A DNA stretch of 64,000 nucleotides from Gordonia sihwensis NBRC 108236 (GTDB lineage: Bacteria; Actinomycetota; Actinomycetes; Mycobacteriales; Mycobacteriaceae): the NCBI RefSeq assembly GCF_000333035.1, contig NZ_BANU01000013.1, positions 62,001-126,000 on the forward strand, given 5' to 3'. Of this stretch, positions 17,160 through 25,927 are shown one piece after another; position 1 is the stretch's first letter, and every line of letters begins with the position of its first letter. The notes below the pieces were generated by a model. The model was not told where the DNA came from and made no database searches. It was given only the letters and a program-made list of their open reading frames with translations. Position numbers and translations under genes: made by a program.

Positions 17160-19944
17160 CACGCCCGACACCGGATCGACGGACACCGCGAGCGATACGG
17201 AGGACACGCCGACGACCGAGGACGCGCTCCCGCGCGAGTACCCGCGGCAGTGGAGCGCCGACGTCCTCGCCTCGGACGGAGGCGTGGTTCACATCCGGCC
17301 CATCATGCCCGCCGACGCCGACCTGCTCGTCGAGTTCCACAACGGTCTCAGCGAACGCACCCGCTACATGCGGTACTTCGGTCCGACGCCGACGCTCCCG
17401 CCGCGTGAAGTGGTGCGCATGACGACGGTGGACTACCGCAACCGCGTCGCCCTGCTGGCCTTCCTCGGCGACCGGGTGATCGCGATGGGGCTGTACGAGG
17501 GGCTCGCGGCGGACGGTAAACCGACGTCCGCCGAGGTGGCCTTCGTGGTCGCCGACGATCACCAGGGCCGTGGGTTGGGTCCGATCCTGCTCGAGCACCT
17601 GGCGGGTGCGGCGGCGGAGAACGGCTTCACCCGGTTCGAGGCGGAGGTGCTGTCGGAGAACCCCAACATGGTGGCCGTCTTTCGTGATGCGGGATATCAG
17701 ATCAGCCGGGCCTTCGACGGCAGCACCGTGCACGTCGAGTTCCTGATCGATCCCACCGAGGCGCTGACGGCGGTGCGCAACGCCCGCGAGCGTGCCTCGG
17801 AGGCACGCAGCATCGCGAATCTGCTGCGTCCTTCGTCGGTGGCCGTCATCGGTGCCTCCGCCGACCCCAAGAAGGTCGGCAACGTGTTGCTGGCGAATGT
17901 GCTCGCGGCCGGCTTCACCGGGCCGGTGTTCCCGGTGAACGGTTCGGCGGTGGCGTCCGAACCGGACGACGCTCAGCCGCGCCGCGGTCCCGGACGACCG
18001 CCGCGCACCGCACCGCCGTCGGTGCGCGGGATCCGCTCCTATTCGACGGTGCGCGACATCCCCGACCCGGTGGATCTGGCCGTCATCGCGGTGCCTGCCG
18101 CCCGCATAGACCAAGTGCTCGACGACTGTCTCGCCAAAGGCGTGCGGACCCTGGTGGTGGTGTCGGCGGGCTTCGGTGAGAAAGGCGAGGCCGGGCTGGA
18201 GAACGAGAAGCGGCTCGCCGAACAGGTCCGCGCCCACGGAATGCGCCTGGTGGGGCCCAATGCGCTCGGCGTGGTCAACAACCATCCCGACATCGCGCTG
18301 AACGCGTCATTGGCTCCCCGCATTCCGGGGGCGGGCCGCGTCGGATTCTTCTGCCAGTCCGGTGCGCTCGGCATCGCGATCCTCGACACCGCCGCCCACC
18401 GCCGGCTCGGCCTGTCGACGTTCGTCTCCGCGGGCAACCGCGCCGATGTGTCCGGGAACGACGTGCTTCAGTACTGGGACACCGACGACGACACAGACGT
18501 GGTGCTGCTGTACCTGGAGAGCTTCGGCAATCCGCGCAAGTTCGGGCGGATCGCTCGCCGGGTGGCGTCCAAGAAGCCGATCGTCGCGATCAAGTCGGGC
18601 AGCGGGGCGATGTCGCCGGTACACGCCCAGCGCACCGGTCCGGTGCGCGACGACCGCGTGGCACAGATGGTGCTGGAACAGGCCGGGGTGATCCAGGTCG
18701 AGACGATCGCGGAGCTCTTCGACTCCGCTACCGTGCTGGCCTACCAGCCGCTGCCCGACGGTCCCCGGACGGCCATCCTCGGAAACTCGTCGGTCATCGC
18801 GTCCCTGGCTGCCAACACCGCCCGCAGCTCGGGCCTCGAAGTGGTCTCGATCGTGGATCTGGGGCCGGCCGTGACACACGACGCACTGTCGGCCGCCGTC
18901 GCCGAGGCGATGAACGACGACGCGATCGACGCGGTGATCGTGGTGTTCGTCCCGCCGGTGGCCGTCGACTCGTCCGACTACGCGTTGGGCCTGCTGGAAG
19001 CGACCCGCCCGGCCGACGGAGGCGACGTTCCGACCAAACCGGTCGTGACGACCTTCCTCGCGGTGGAGGGTGTTCCGCCCGGTCTGTCGCGCACCGGACC
19101 GGACGGGCTGCCCGTGCGCGGGTCGATCCCGTCGTACCCGACGCCCGAGCGCGCTGCGAGCGCGCTGGCGCAGGCGTGGCGCTACTCCCGGTGGCGGTCG
19201 CGGCCGGCCGCCGCGCCCGCACCCATCCCGGATTCGCGGCCGGAGGACGCGCGCAGCTTCGTGCGAGAGGCGATGGCCGACGGCCCGCGCTCGCTCACTC
19301 CGCGCGAGGGGTCGTACGTGCTCGGGCACTTCGGCATCGAAGTGGTTCCGTTCCGGGACGTCCGGACGATGCACGAGGCGTCTGCGGCGGCGCGTGAGCT
19401 GGGATTCCCGGTCGTGGTGAAGTCCACCTCGCCGGCCTGGGTCGGTCGGGTGGACCGGGAGGGCGCCCGGCTGGACCTGTCCGACGCGACCGCGGTCATC
19501 ACCGCGTTCAACGAACTGCAGACCCTCACCGGCGACTCGTCGCTCCAGGTGCAGCGGATGGCGCCGAAAGGCGTCGGGATGTACCTCCGCGTCTCCGACA
19601 GTCCGTCGTTCGGTCCGCTGATGTCGTTCGGCCTCTCCGGACGACTGTTCGAGGCGCTCGGTGACCGGAGCTTCCGGTCGATCCCGCTGACTGAGCACGA
19701 TGCCAGGGAACTGGTCGACGAGCCGAGTGTCCGGACGCTGCTGGCCGAGGACCACACCGATCCGGACGCGCTGGTGGAGTTGCTGCAGCGGGTGTCGGCG
19801 CTGATCGACGACGTCCCCGAGATCCGCGAGCTCACGCTCGACCCGATCCTCGCCTCGCCCGACGGGATCTCGGTCCTGGGGTCGCACATAGATGTCGGCC
19901 CGGTGCCCACACTCGCGGACACCGGGCCGAGGCGGCTGGGTTGA
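17152..19944 (+). CDS. GNAT acetyltransferase fused to an acyl-CoA-ligase-like (ACD) module
   Basis: 930 residues. An N-terminal GNAT domain (about 45–195; acetyl-CoA loop DHQGRGLGP) is followed by a CoA-binding Rossmann domain (about 220–365), a succinyl-CoA-ligase-like domain (about 370–690) and an ATP-grasp-like domain (about 710–920). It resembles Pat-type protein lysine acetyltransferases that control acyl-CoA synthetases. The catalytic phospho-His motif of NDP-forming ligases (SHTG) reads QRTG here, with Arg494 at the His position. The ATP-grasp loop also lacks the usual His-Lys (TSPAWVGRVD). The ligase half is therefore probably a sensory pseudoenzyme. It is coupled to acuC by an 8-bp overlap. 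Confidence 0.9.
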   Translation: MTDTPDTGSTDTASDTEDTPTTEDALPREYPRQWSADVLASDGGVVHIRPIMPADADLLVEFHNGLSERTRYMRYFGPTPTLPPREVVRMTTVDYRNRVALLAFLGDRVIAMGLYEGLAADGKPTSAEVAFVVADDHQGRGLGPILLEHLAGAAAENGFTRFEAEVLSENPNMVAVFRDAGYQISRAFDGSTVHVEFLIDPTEALTAVRNARERASEARSIANLLRPSSVAVIGASADPKKVGNVLLANVLAAGFTGPVFPVNGSAVASEPDDAQPRRGPGRPPRTAPPSVRGIRSYSTVRDIPDPVDLAVIAVPAARIDQVLDDCLAKGVRTLVVVSAGFGEKGEAGLENEKRLAEQVRAHGMRLVGPNALGVVNNHPDIALNASLAPRIPGAGRVGFFCQSGALGIAILDTAAHRRLGLSTFVSAGNRADVSGNDVLQYWDTDDDTDVVLLYLESFGNPRKFGRIARRVASKKPIVAIKSGSGAMSPVHAQRTGPVRDDRVAQMVLEQAGVIQVETIAELFDSATVLAYQPLPDGPRTAILGNSSVIASLAANTARSSGLEVVSIVDLGPAVTHDALSAAVAEAMNDDAIDAVIVVFVPPVAVDSSDYALGLLEATRPADGGDVPTKPVVTTFLAVEGVPPGLSRTGPDGLPVRGSIPSYPTPERAASALAQAWRYSRWRSRPAAAPAPIPDSRPEDARSFVREAMADGPRSLTPREGSYVLGHFGIEVVPFRDVRTMHEASAAARELGFPVVVKSTSPAWVGRVDREGARLDLSDATAVITAFNELQTLTGDSSLQVQRMAPKGVGMYLRVSDSPSFGPLMSFGLSGRLFEALGDRSFRSIPLTEHDARELVDEPSVRTLLAEDHTDPDALVELLQRVSALIDDVPEIRELTLDPILASPDGISVLGSHIDVGPVPTLADTGPRRLG

Positions 19945-19981
19945 CTCGGGGGATCATCGACCGCAGCCGCCGGTCTGGGGC

Positions 19982-20000
19982 GGGACCGCGGCGCGGTCCC
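19982..20000 (-). terminator. Hairpin between convergent acetyltransferase gene and sigB
   Basis: A perfect 8-bp stem (GGGACCGC/GCGGTCCC) with a 3-nt loop sits 9 bp after the sigB stop and could end both convergent transcripts. Confidence 0.6.
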
Positions 20001-20008
20001 TCATCGGA

Positions 20009-21007
<999 letters not shown>

Positions 21008-21051
21008 GCGACCTCCTGGAGATGCGTTTCATCAGTGCGTTCACCAGGTCC

Positions 21052-21078
21052 AACGTCGCGGGTGCCGGAAAGGTTCCC
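21052..21078 (-). promoter_or_regulatory. ECF (SigE/SigH-type) promoter of sigB
   Basis: On the minus strand GGGAAC (21073–21078) and CGTT (21052–21055) are 17 bp apart, matching the known SigE/SigH promoter form of mycobacterial sigB. The predicted RNA start lies about 35 bp upstream of the ATG. Confidence 0.75.
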
Positions 21079-21127
21079 CGTGGTTGCTGAGAAGTTGCTT
21101 AGTCTACCGCTGCGCGGTGGAATCGGC

Positions 21128-21718
21128 TCATTGGACCAGGTCAGGAAAGTAACGACCGATCGCATCCCGAAGTTCCCGCGCATCGCGCACCGTGCCGGAG
21201 AAGTAGGCGAGAGCCGTGACGCCCTCGCAGAACACCATCAGATCCTCGGCCAGATCGTCCGCACCCCGCTCGCGAGAGACACGGGAACGGGCGGCGAAGA
21301 GCGCGATGGCTGCGGACCGGGAGAAGAGGCACTCGCTCAGCGCCGTCGCCGTGCCGGCTTCGGCGGCGTCCGGGGCGAGGGCGTAACGGGCACGCACATC
21401 GCGCATCCGCACGCCGGTCAGATGGTGAAGATAGTCGGCGATGACCGTGCCCGGTGACGTGCCCGACGACTCGGCGGTCGCCGACACGCGGTGGAAGGCG
21501 GCGCGCGAGGTCCGGGTCAGATGCGCGATCGCGCCGCCGAGGAGTGCTGCACGGGTGCGGAAGTAGTAGGACGTCGATCCCTTGGGCAGGTCGAGAGTCC
21601 GGTCGACGGCCGAGTGGGTCACCGCGCGGTTGCCGCCGGCGGCGGCGAGGTCGAGCGCGGCCTCGCAGATCGCCTCACGGCGATCGGTCCTGGGAGTGAG
21701 ATCGGGCACGGCACTCAT
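21128..21718 (-). CDS. TetR-family regulator
   Basis: This 196-residue protein has a TetR HTH (residues about 10–56; TDRREAICEAALDLA, DRTLDLPKGSTSYYFRTRAALL) and a C-terminal ligand domain (TetR_C-like). ATG 21718 is chosen from the MSAVPDLTPRTDRRE start typical of the family. It is divergent from the ZapE-like ATPase gene, and a 7-bp-arm palindrome between them is the probable operator. The ligand is unknown. Confidence 0.88.
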   Translation of the reverse strand: MSAVPDLTPRTDRREAICEAALDLAAAGGNRAVTHSAVDRTLDLPKGSTSYYFRTRAALLGGAIAHLTRTSRAAFHRVSATAESSGTSPGTVIADYLHHLTGVRMRDVRARYALAPDAAEAGTATALSECLFSRSAAIALFAARSRVSRERGADDLAEDLMVFCEGVTALAYFSGTVRDARELRDAIGRYFPDLVQ

Positions 21719-21731
21719 TGAATCACCCTCT

Positions 21732-21750
21732 ACGAACATAGAGTGTTCGT
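21732..21750. promoter_or_regulatory. Palindromic operator candidate, TetR/ZapE-like intergenic
   Basis: ACGAACA-TAGAG-TGTTCGT is a perfect inverted repeat in the 33-bp gap between the divergent starts. It would allow one TetR dimer to control both genes. Confidence 0.65.
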
Positions 21751-21751
21751 T

Positions 21752-22825
21752 ATGTGGAAGTGGCGAGAGCAGCGAGCGATGCGTGCGGACCGGGAGCGCC
21801 GCGCCGCGGTCCGTGCGGCAGTGCATCAGCGCGCGGCACGGGAAGGGCTGCGTCTCACCGATGGACAACTCGCCGTGCTGCGGTTGCTGTCCGGTGAGGA
21901 GAACGTCTACCTCCACGGTCCGCCCGGCCGCGGTAAGAGTTGGCTCGTCGACGCCGTGATCGCGGCACTCGGTGCGCGCCGATGGCATCTGCACGAGTTC
22001 TTCCGGGATCTGCACGACGGTATCGGTGCGACCGGCGGGCTCGCCCCGAGCGTGTCCGCACTGGTCGGTTCGGCGCGGGCGGTCTGCCTGGACGAGTTCA
22101 CCGTCCACGACCCGGCCGACGGAGTGCTGCTCGACCGAGTGCTGCGTGAGTTGCACCGCCGCCGGATCCGTATCATCGTGACCTCGAATCGCGCGCCCGC
22201 CGAGCTGATGCCGAACCCGTTGTTCCACTCTGCATTCGAGCCGACCATCGCGACGATCGAAGACATCTTCACCGTCGCGACCCTGGACGACGGCCGCGAT
22301 CTGCGGGAGGCGGGTGCGGCGGTCGTCCTCGCCGCCGGCGGCTTCCGTCGGGGGCGTTGGACGATCTGCGGTGCGGGATCCGTGCGACGCGCCGGGGGCG
22401 GCCGCCCGGTCCCCTCCGGCGAAGAGATGGACGAAGAGGGGACGGTGGAGTTCGGGTTCGGCGAGTTGTGCGAGGTCCCCGCCCATGTATCGGACTACCT
22501 GTCGCTGGCCGAGCGCTTTCCGCGCTGGCGGGTGACGATGCCCGACGAGTGCGTCGCCGGCCCCGACGCGCTCGCCCGGTGGGCGGCACTGCTCGACGTC
22601 GCCCACGATCGCGACGTGGAGTTGACCGTCGTCGCGAGCTTCGGGCCCGGCGAACTCGCGGACCTGCTGCGTTCTCGGCTGCCCGACGCCGCTCGCGCCG
22701 TCAGCCGAATGTCGGCGTGGACGGTCGAGACTGCAGCGACGGTGGAGACTGCAGGCACTGTCGAGACTGCGGACACTGTGGAGACTGCAGACACTGTGGA
22801 CACGGCGGCTGTCAGCGAGCGGTGA
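21752..22825 (+). CDS. zapE: AFG1/ZapE-like AAA+ ATPase
   Basis: 357 residues with Walker A (YLHGPPGRGKSWLVDAV), Walker B (AVCLDEFTVHDPAD), sensor-like IIVTSNRAPAELMPNPL and the downstream FGFGELCEVPAHVSDYLSLAERF region, all AFG1/ZapE family marks. E. coli ZapE acts on the Z-ring; mitochondrial Afg1 aids protein turnover. The start ATG 21752 follows the operator; an in-frame GTG at 21743 lies inside it and is unlikely. The C-terminus ends in five Thr-Val-Glu-Thr-Ala repeats. Control by a divergent TetR gene is unusual for this family. Confidence 0.85.
   Translation: MWKWREQRAMRADRERRAAVRAAVHQRAAREGLRLTDGQLAVLRLLSGEENVYLHGPPGRGKSWLVDAVIAALGARRWHLHEFFRDLHDGIGATGGLAPSVSALVGSARAVCLDEFTVHDPADGVLLDRVLRELHRRRIRIIVTSNRAPAELMPNPLFHSAFEPTIATIEDIFTVATLDDGRDLREAGAAVVLAAGGFRRGRWTICGAGSVRRAGGGRPVPSGEEMDEEGTVEFGFGELCEVPAHVSDYLSLAERFPRWRVTMPDECVAGPDALARWAALLDVAHDRDVELTVVASFGPGELADLLRSRLPDAARAVSRMSAWTVETAATVETAGTVETADTVETADTVDTAAVSER
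22721..22810 (+). repeat. 18-bp tandem repeat, five units, at the ZapE-like C-terminus
   Basis: Five 18-bp units (consensus ACTGTGGAGACTGCAGAC; the last is diverged) encode TVETA(A/G/D). The third and fourth units are most alike. The tail is acidic and low-complexity, suggesting recent slippage expansion. Confidence 0.88.
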
Positions 22826-23597
22826 GGACGGTCGGTCCGTCCTCGGTAATCGCCACGGTGTGCTCGGAGTGCGCGGTGTTGCTCCCGTCGGCCGAGCGGA
22901 TCGTCCAGCCGTCGGCGTCGTAGACGATCTCGTCGGTTCCCGCAGCCCACCACGGTTCGAGAGCCAGTACCATTCCGGGCTTCAATCGGAGGCCGCGGCC
23001 GGCGCGTCCGACGTTCGGGACATGTGGATCCTCGTGCATGGTGCGGCCGAGACCGTGGCCGCCGAAGTCGGTGTTCACGCGGTAGCCGTCGGCGGCGGCG
23101 ACGGCGCCGATGGCGGCGGAGATGTCGCCGAGTCGGCCTCCGGGAAGGGCGGCCGCGATGCCGGCCTCGAGAGCACGGCGAGTGGAGTCGATCAGTCGTG
23201 CGTCGGGATCGTCGGTGCGGGACGCGACGTCGTCGTCGAAGCCGACTTGAACGGTGATCGCCGAATCTGCAGTCCAGCCATCGATCGAGACGGCGAAATC
23301 CATGGTCAGGAGATCGCCGCGTGCGAGGACGTGCGGGGCGGGCAGGCCGTGCAGCACGGCGTCGTTCACGGACAGGCAGACGACGTTGCGGAACGGTCCT
23401 CGGCCGAAGGAGGGGGAGTAGTCCCAATAGCAACTGACCGCGCCGCGATCGGCGATCAGCCGTCGTGCGTGATGTTCCAGATCCATCACGTCGACGCCCG
23501 GGCGCGCGAGACGTGAGAGGTCGGTGAGGACCTCGGCGACGAACGCGCCGGTGACCGCCATCTTCCCGATCTCATCCGGCGTTTTGAGCTCCATCAT
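22812..23597 (-). CDS. map: Methionine aminopeptidase, type I
   Basis: About 261 residues of pita-bread fold. Metal ligands are visible in order: Asp in MDFAVSIDGWTADSA, the second Asp in the same stretch, His in GGHGLGRTMHEDP, Glu in ALEPWWAAG and Glu in HSEHTVAI. It removes initiator Met. Several ATGs cluster at the start; ATG 23597 has GGGAG at a usable distance. It is divergent from an XRE-family regulator with twin palindromic operators between them, suggesting a regulated secondary Map. Its 3' end overlaps the convergent ZapE-like gene by 14 bp. Confidence 0.94.
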   Translation of the reverse strand: MMELKTPDEIGKMAVTGAFVAEVLTDLSRLARPGVDVMDLEHHARRLIADRGAVSCYWDYSPSFGRGPFRNVVCLSVNDAVLHGLPAPHVLARGDLLTMDFAVSIDGWTADSAITVQVGFDDDVASRTDDPDARLIDSTRRALEAGIAAALPGGRLGDISAAIGAVAAADGYRVNTDFGGHGLGRTMHEDPHVPNVGRAGRGLRLKPGMVLALEPWWAAGTDEIVYDADGWTIRSADGSNTAHSEHTVAITEDGPTVLTAR

Positions 23598-23614
23598 CGT
23601 CATCTCCCAGCGTT

Positions 23615-23628
23615 GGTATTTAAATACC
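23615..23628. promoter_or_regulatory. Operator palindrome 1, map/XRE intergenic
   Basis: GGTATTTAAATACC is a perfect 14-bp palindrome 18 bp upstream of the map start and shares GGTATT/AATACC half-sites with the second palindrome. Confidence 0.8.
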
Positions 23629-23645
23629 GACACTGTAGCAGCCCC

Positions 23646-23663
23646 GCGGTATTCGAATACCGC
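23646..23663. promoter_or_regulatory. Operator palindrome 2, map/XRE intergenic
   Basis: GCGGTATTCGAATACCGC is a perfect 18-bp palindrome. Its centre is 33 bp from that of palindrome 1, about three helical turns, so two dimers would bind the same DNA face. It ends 12 bp before the XRE start. Confidence 0.8.
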
Positions 23664-23675
23664 TAAGCTGCGGGT

Positions 23676-23987
23676 ATGGTTCGTCTCCCGTTGACTCCCG
23701 AGCAACTCGCCGCAGGCAGACGCCTCGGAGTCCTCTTCCGCTCCGCACGGGCCGACCGCGATCCCGTGCGGGTGGCGGCCGCAGCCGGGATCTCGCCGGA
23801 GACATTGCGCAAGCTCGAGTCCGGCCGGATGCCGAGCCCGAGTTTCGGGACCGTCGTCGGGCTGTGCGCGGCGCTGGAGATGCCGGTCGACGATGCGGTC
23901 GCGACCTGGCTGGCCGACGGCGTGGACGGCGACCGAGTGGACGGCGACCGTATCGGCGGCGGACGCGACGAACGCGCGGTGGGCTGA
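23676..23987 (+). CDS. XRE-family helix-turn-helix regulator
   Basis: This 103-residue protein has a Cro/CI HTH (residues about 10–70; RLGVLFRSARADRD, VAAAAGISPETLRKLESGRMPSPSFGTVVGLCAAL). The C-terminal tail contains VDGDR-type repeats. It starts 12 bp from an 18-bp palindrome and is divergent from map, so it probably represses both genes. No ligand domain is present; the inducing signal is unknown. Confidence 0.9.
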   Translation: MVRLPLTPEQLAAGRRLGVLFRSARADRDPVRVAAAAGISPETLRKLESGRMPSPSFGTVVGLCAALEMPVDDAVATWLADGVDGDRVDGDRIGGGRDERAVG

Positions 23988-23990
23988 GCC

Positions 23991-24407
23991 CTACTCGCGT
24001 TCCGGGCGCTCGGGATCGGGACGTCCCTCCACCTCGGATTCGATGATCCGGTGCGACCGGTCGTCGTAGCGATCGCGATGCGGCTCGGGCGCGATCTCCG
24101 GCTGCACGGTGCGGGTGCTGCCGTAGTGATACATCGGGACCTCGCCGTGCTTGCGGGGTTCCCGGTCGTTGGCCTTGAGGACGGCGATCCACGGAATCGG
24201 GATGGACGCGACGATGATCGCCAGTGCGATCCAGCCGTTCTGCGTGACGCCGTACACGATCGACGCGATGATCAGTGCGGGGATGCGGATCGACATCATC
24301 AGGAAATAGCGGCGCTTGCGGGCGCGGAAGACGGCGTCGCGGTCGGGTTCAGCGCTGGTGATCAGGAAGCTGTCGCCGTCACCATCGCGTCCTCGTCGTT
24401 CCGCCAT
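23991..24407 (-). CDS. DUF3099 membrane protein (Rv2709-like)
   Basis: A 138-residue protein with SFLITSAEPDRDAVFRARKRRYF, then two membrane helices (about residues 37–56 and 60–78) and a hydrophilic C-terminal tail rich in Arg, Glu and Pro. DUF3099 proteins are actinobacterial with no assigned function. Position near sigB and the DUF3039 gene matches M. tuberculosis. Confidence 0.88.
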   Translation of the reverse strand: MAERRGRDGDGDSFLITSAEPDRDAVFRARKRRYFLMMSIRIPALIIASIVYGVTQNGWIALAIIVASIPIPWIAVLKANDREPRKHGEVPMYHYGSTRTVQPEIAPEPHRDRYDDRSHRIIESEVEGRPDPERPERE

Positions 24408-24442
24408 ACCTCCATGGTTGCACAGTGGTCCACAATGGAGTC

Positions 24443-24673
24443 ATGGCTACTCAGACGATCGAACGCCCGGACATCGATGAACGCACTGAGGAGGACGATG
24501 ACACTCCGAAAGTCTTCCACTATGTGAAGAAGGACAAGATCGCCGAGAGCGCGGTCATGGGTACTCACGTGGTCGCCCTGTGCGGTGAGGTCTTCCCGGT
24601 CACCAAGTCCGCGAAACCCGGCTCGCCGGTCTGCGAGAAGTGCAAGAAGATCTACCAGAAGATGAAGAAGTAA
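24443..24673 (+). CDS. DUF3039 protein (Rv2708c-like)
   Basis: A 76-residue protein with VFHYVKKDKIAESAVMGTHV, LCGEVFPV and a CEKCKKIY knuckle. The three cysteines plus a His suggest a small metal-binding fold. It is conserved in Actinobacteria with unknown function. ATG 24443 gives the usual MATQ-type start. It is divergent from the DUF3099 gene and convergent with the YihY gene (7-bp gap). Confidence 0.9.
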   Translation: MATQTIERPDIDERTEEDDDTPKVFHYVKKDKIAESAVMGTHVVALCGEVFPVTKSAKPGSPVCEKCKKIYQKMKK

Positions 24674-24680
24674 CCGATTC

Positions 24681-25790
24681 TCAGCGGGCGGTCGGGGCGG
24701 GTCCGTCGGGATCGTCCCCGTCCCGGCCGTCGTCTCTGTCCCGGCCGTCGCCCGACCCGCGGCCGTTCAGTGCGCGATTGCGCAGTGTGTCGGTCAGTTC
24801 GGTGGTCTGGCTGGTGACCCAGTTGCGCACCACCCCGCCGCCGCGCGGCGCCGGCCACAGTTCCTCGATCGAGGCGTTCAACTCGGCTCCTACGACGATC
24901 GCGAAGCCGAGGAAGAAGGTGAACAGGAGGAACGCGATCGGCGTCGCGAGGGCGCCGTAGGTGTAGCCGGCGCGGGTGAGCGCGGTCAGGTAGAAGCGCA
25001 GGACGTACGTCGCGACCCAGAAGAAGACACCCGCGAACAGGGCGCCCGGCAGCAGCCGGTGCCAGGGCGCCGGATGCGGCAGCGCGAACCGGTACAGCGT
25101 CACCAGCGCGCCGATCAACAGCACCCCCACGAACGGGAAGTAGCCCCAGTCGACCAGATCGGAGATCGCTGGATCCCACGCGTCGGGCAGGATCTGGTGC
25201 AGATACGTCGGCCCCAGTGCCACCAGCGGCAGCACCAGGACGCCGGAGACCAGGAAGACCATGTAGATGAGCAGCGCGAAGATGCGTTGCCACACCGGGT
25301 GGCGGATCTCGTGCTGTCCGTGTGCGTGCACGATCGAGGAGACGAAGCACGACATCGCCGACGATCCCGCCCACAGCGACATCACGAAGCTCACCGACAT
25401 GATCGCCACTCGGCCCCGCCCGAGGACGTTCTCGACGGTCGGAGCGATGAGGTCGTCGACCACGTTCGGTGTGAAGGCGTGTTCGGAGAACGAGATGATG
25501 CGCTCCGTGATGATCTGCACGGTGTCGGGGCCGAACCAGTCGGCGATGTATCCGAGGCTGCCCAGTACGCCGAGCAGTAGCGGGGGGAGCGACAGAGCCT
25601 GCCAGAACGCCGCCTGCGCGGCCCAGCCGATGATCGAGTCGTCCCAGGACTTGACCGTCGTCCGCCACGCCAGACGAGGGATTCCACGTATCACTTCGGG
25701 CAGGCTCGCCCGGCTCTGCCGGTCGTCCTGACTCGCGTTCTCCTCGCCGTCGGTGGGCGCGTGGTGCTCGGTGTCGATGCCTACCAGCAT
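24681..25790 (-). CDS. YihY/UPF0761-family inner membrane protein (Rv2707-like)
   Basis: 369 residues with about six membrane helices in the central 250 residues (for example FWQALSLPPLLLGVLGSLGY, IMSVSFVMSLWAGSSAMSCF, IFALLIYMVFLVSGVLVLPL, FLLFTFFLGFAIVVGAELNA), flanked by charged termini. The Asp/Gly/Arg-rich tail carries RDGDD-type repeats. The family is often called ribonuclease BN by mistake; its real function is unsettled. ATG 25790 starts 138 bp from the divergent helicase gene. Confidence 0.88.
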   Translation of the reverse strand: MLVGIDTEHHAPTDGEENASQDDRQSRASLPEVIRGIPRLAWRTTVKSWDDSIIGWAAQAAFWQALSLPPLLLGVLGSLGYIADWFGPDTVQIITERIISFSEHAFTPNVVDDLIAPTVENVLGRGRVAIMSVSFVMSLWAGSSAMSCFVSSIVHAHGQHEIRHPVWQRIFALLIYMVFLVSGVLVLPLVALGPTYLHQILPDAWDPAISDLVDWGYFPFVGVLLIGALVTLYRFALPHPAPWHRLLPGALFAGVFFWVATYVLRFYLTALTRAGYTYGALATPIAFLLFTFFLGFAIVVGAELNASIEELWPAPRGGGVVRNWVTSQTTELTDTLRNRALNGRGSGDGRDRDDGRDGDDPDGPAPTAR

Positions 25791-25927
25791 GGCGGATGGG
25801 CGCCACGCCCGGAGCGAGCGCCCCGCCGGCGGGCGTGGCGCGCAGGCGTGCGGCGGCGACCGCGAGGATGTCCGGCGGCCGGGATAGACTCGTGGAGGTT
25901 TTCTCGCGAGGAGGGTGCAGGAGCAGG

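Noticed and set aside
21732-21750. SOS box at CGAACA...TGTTCG
   Set aside because: The GAAC/GTTC spacing is too long for the LexA N4 site; it fits a TetR palindrome better.
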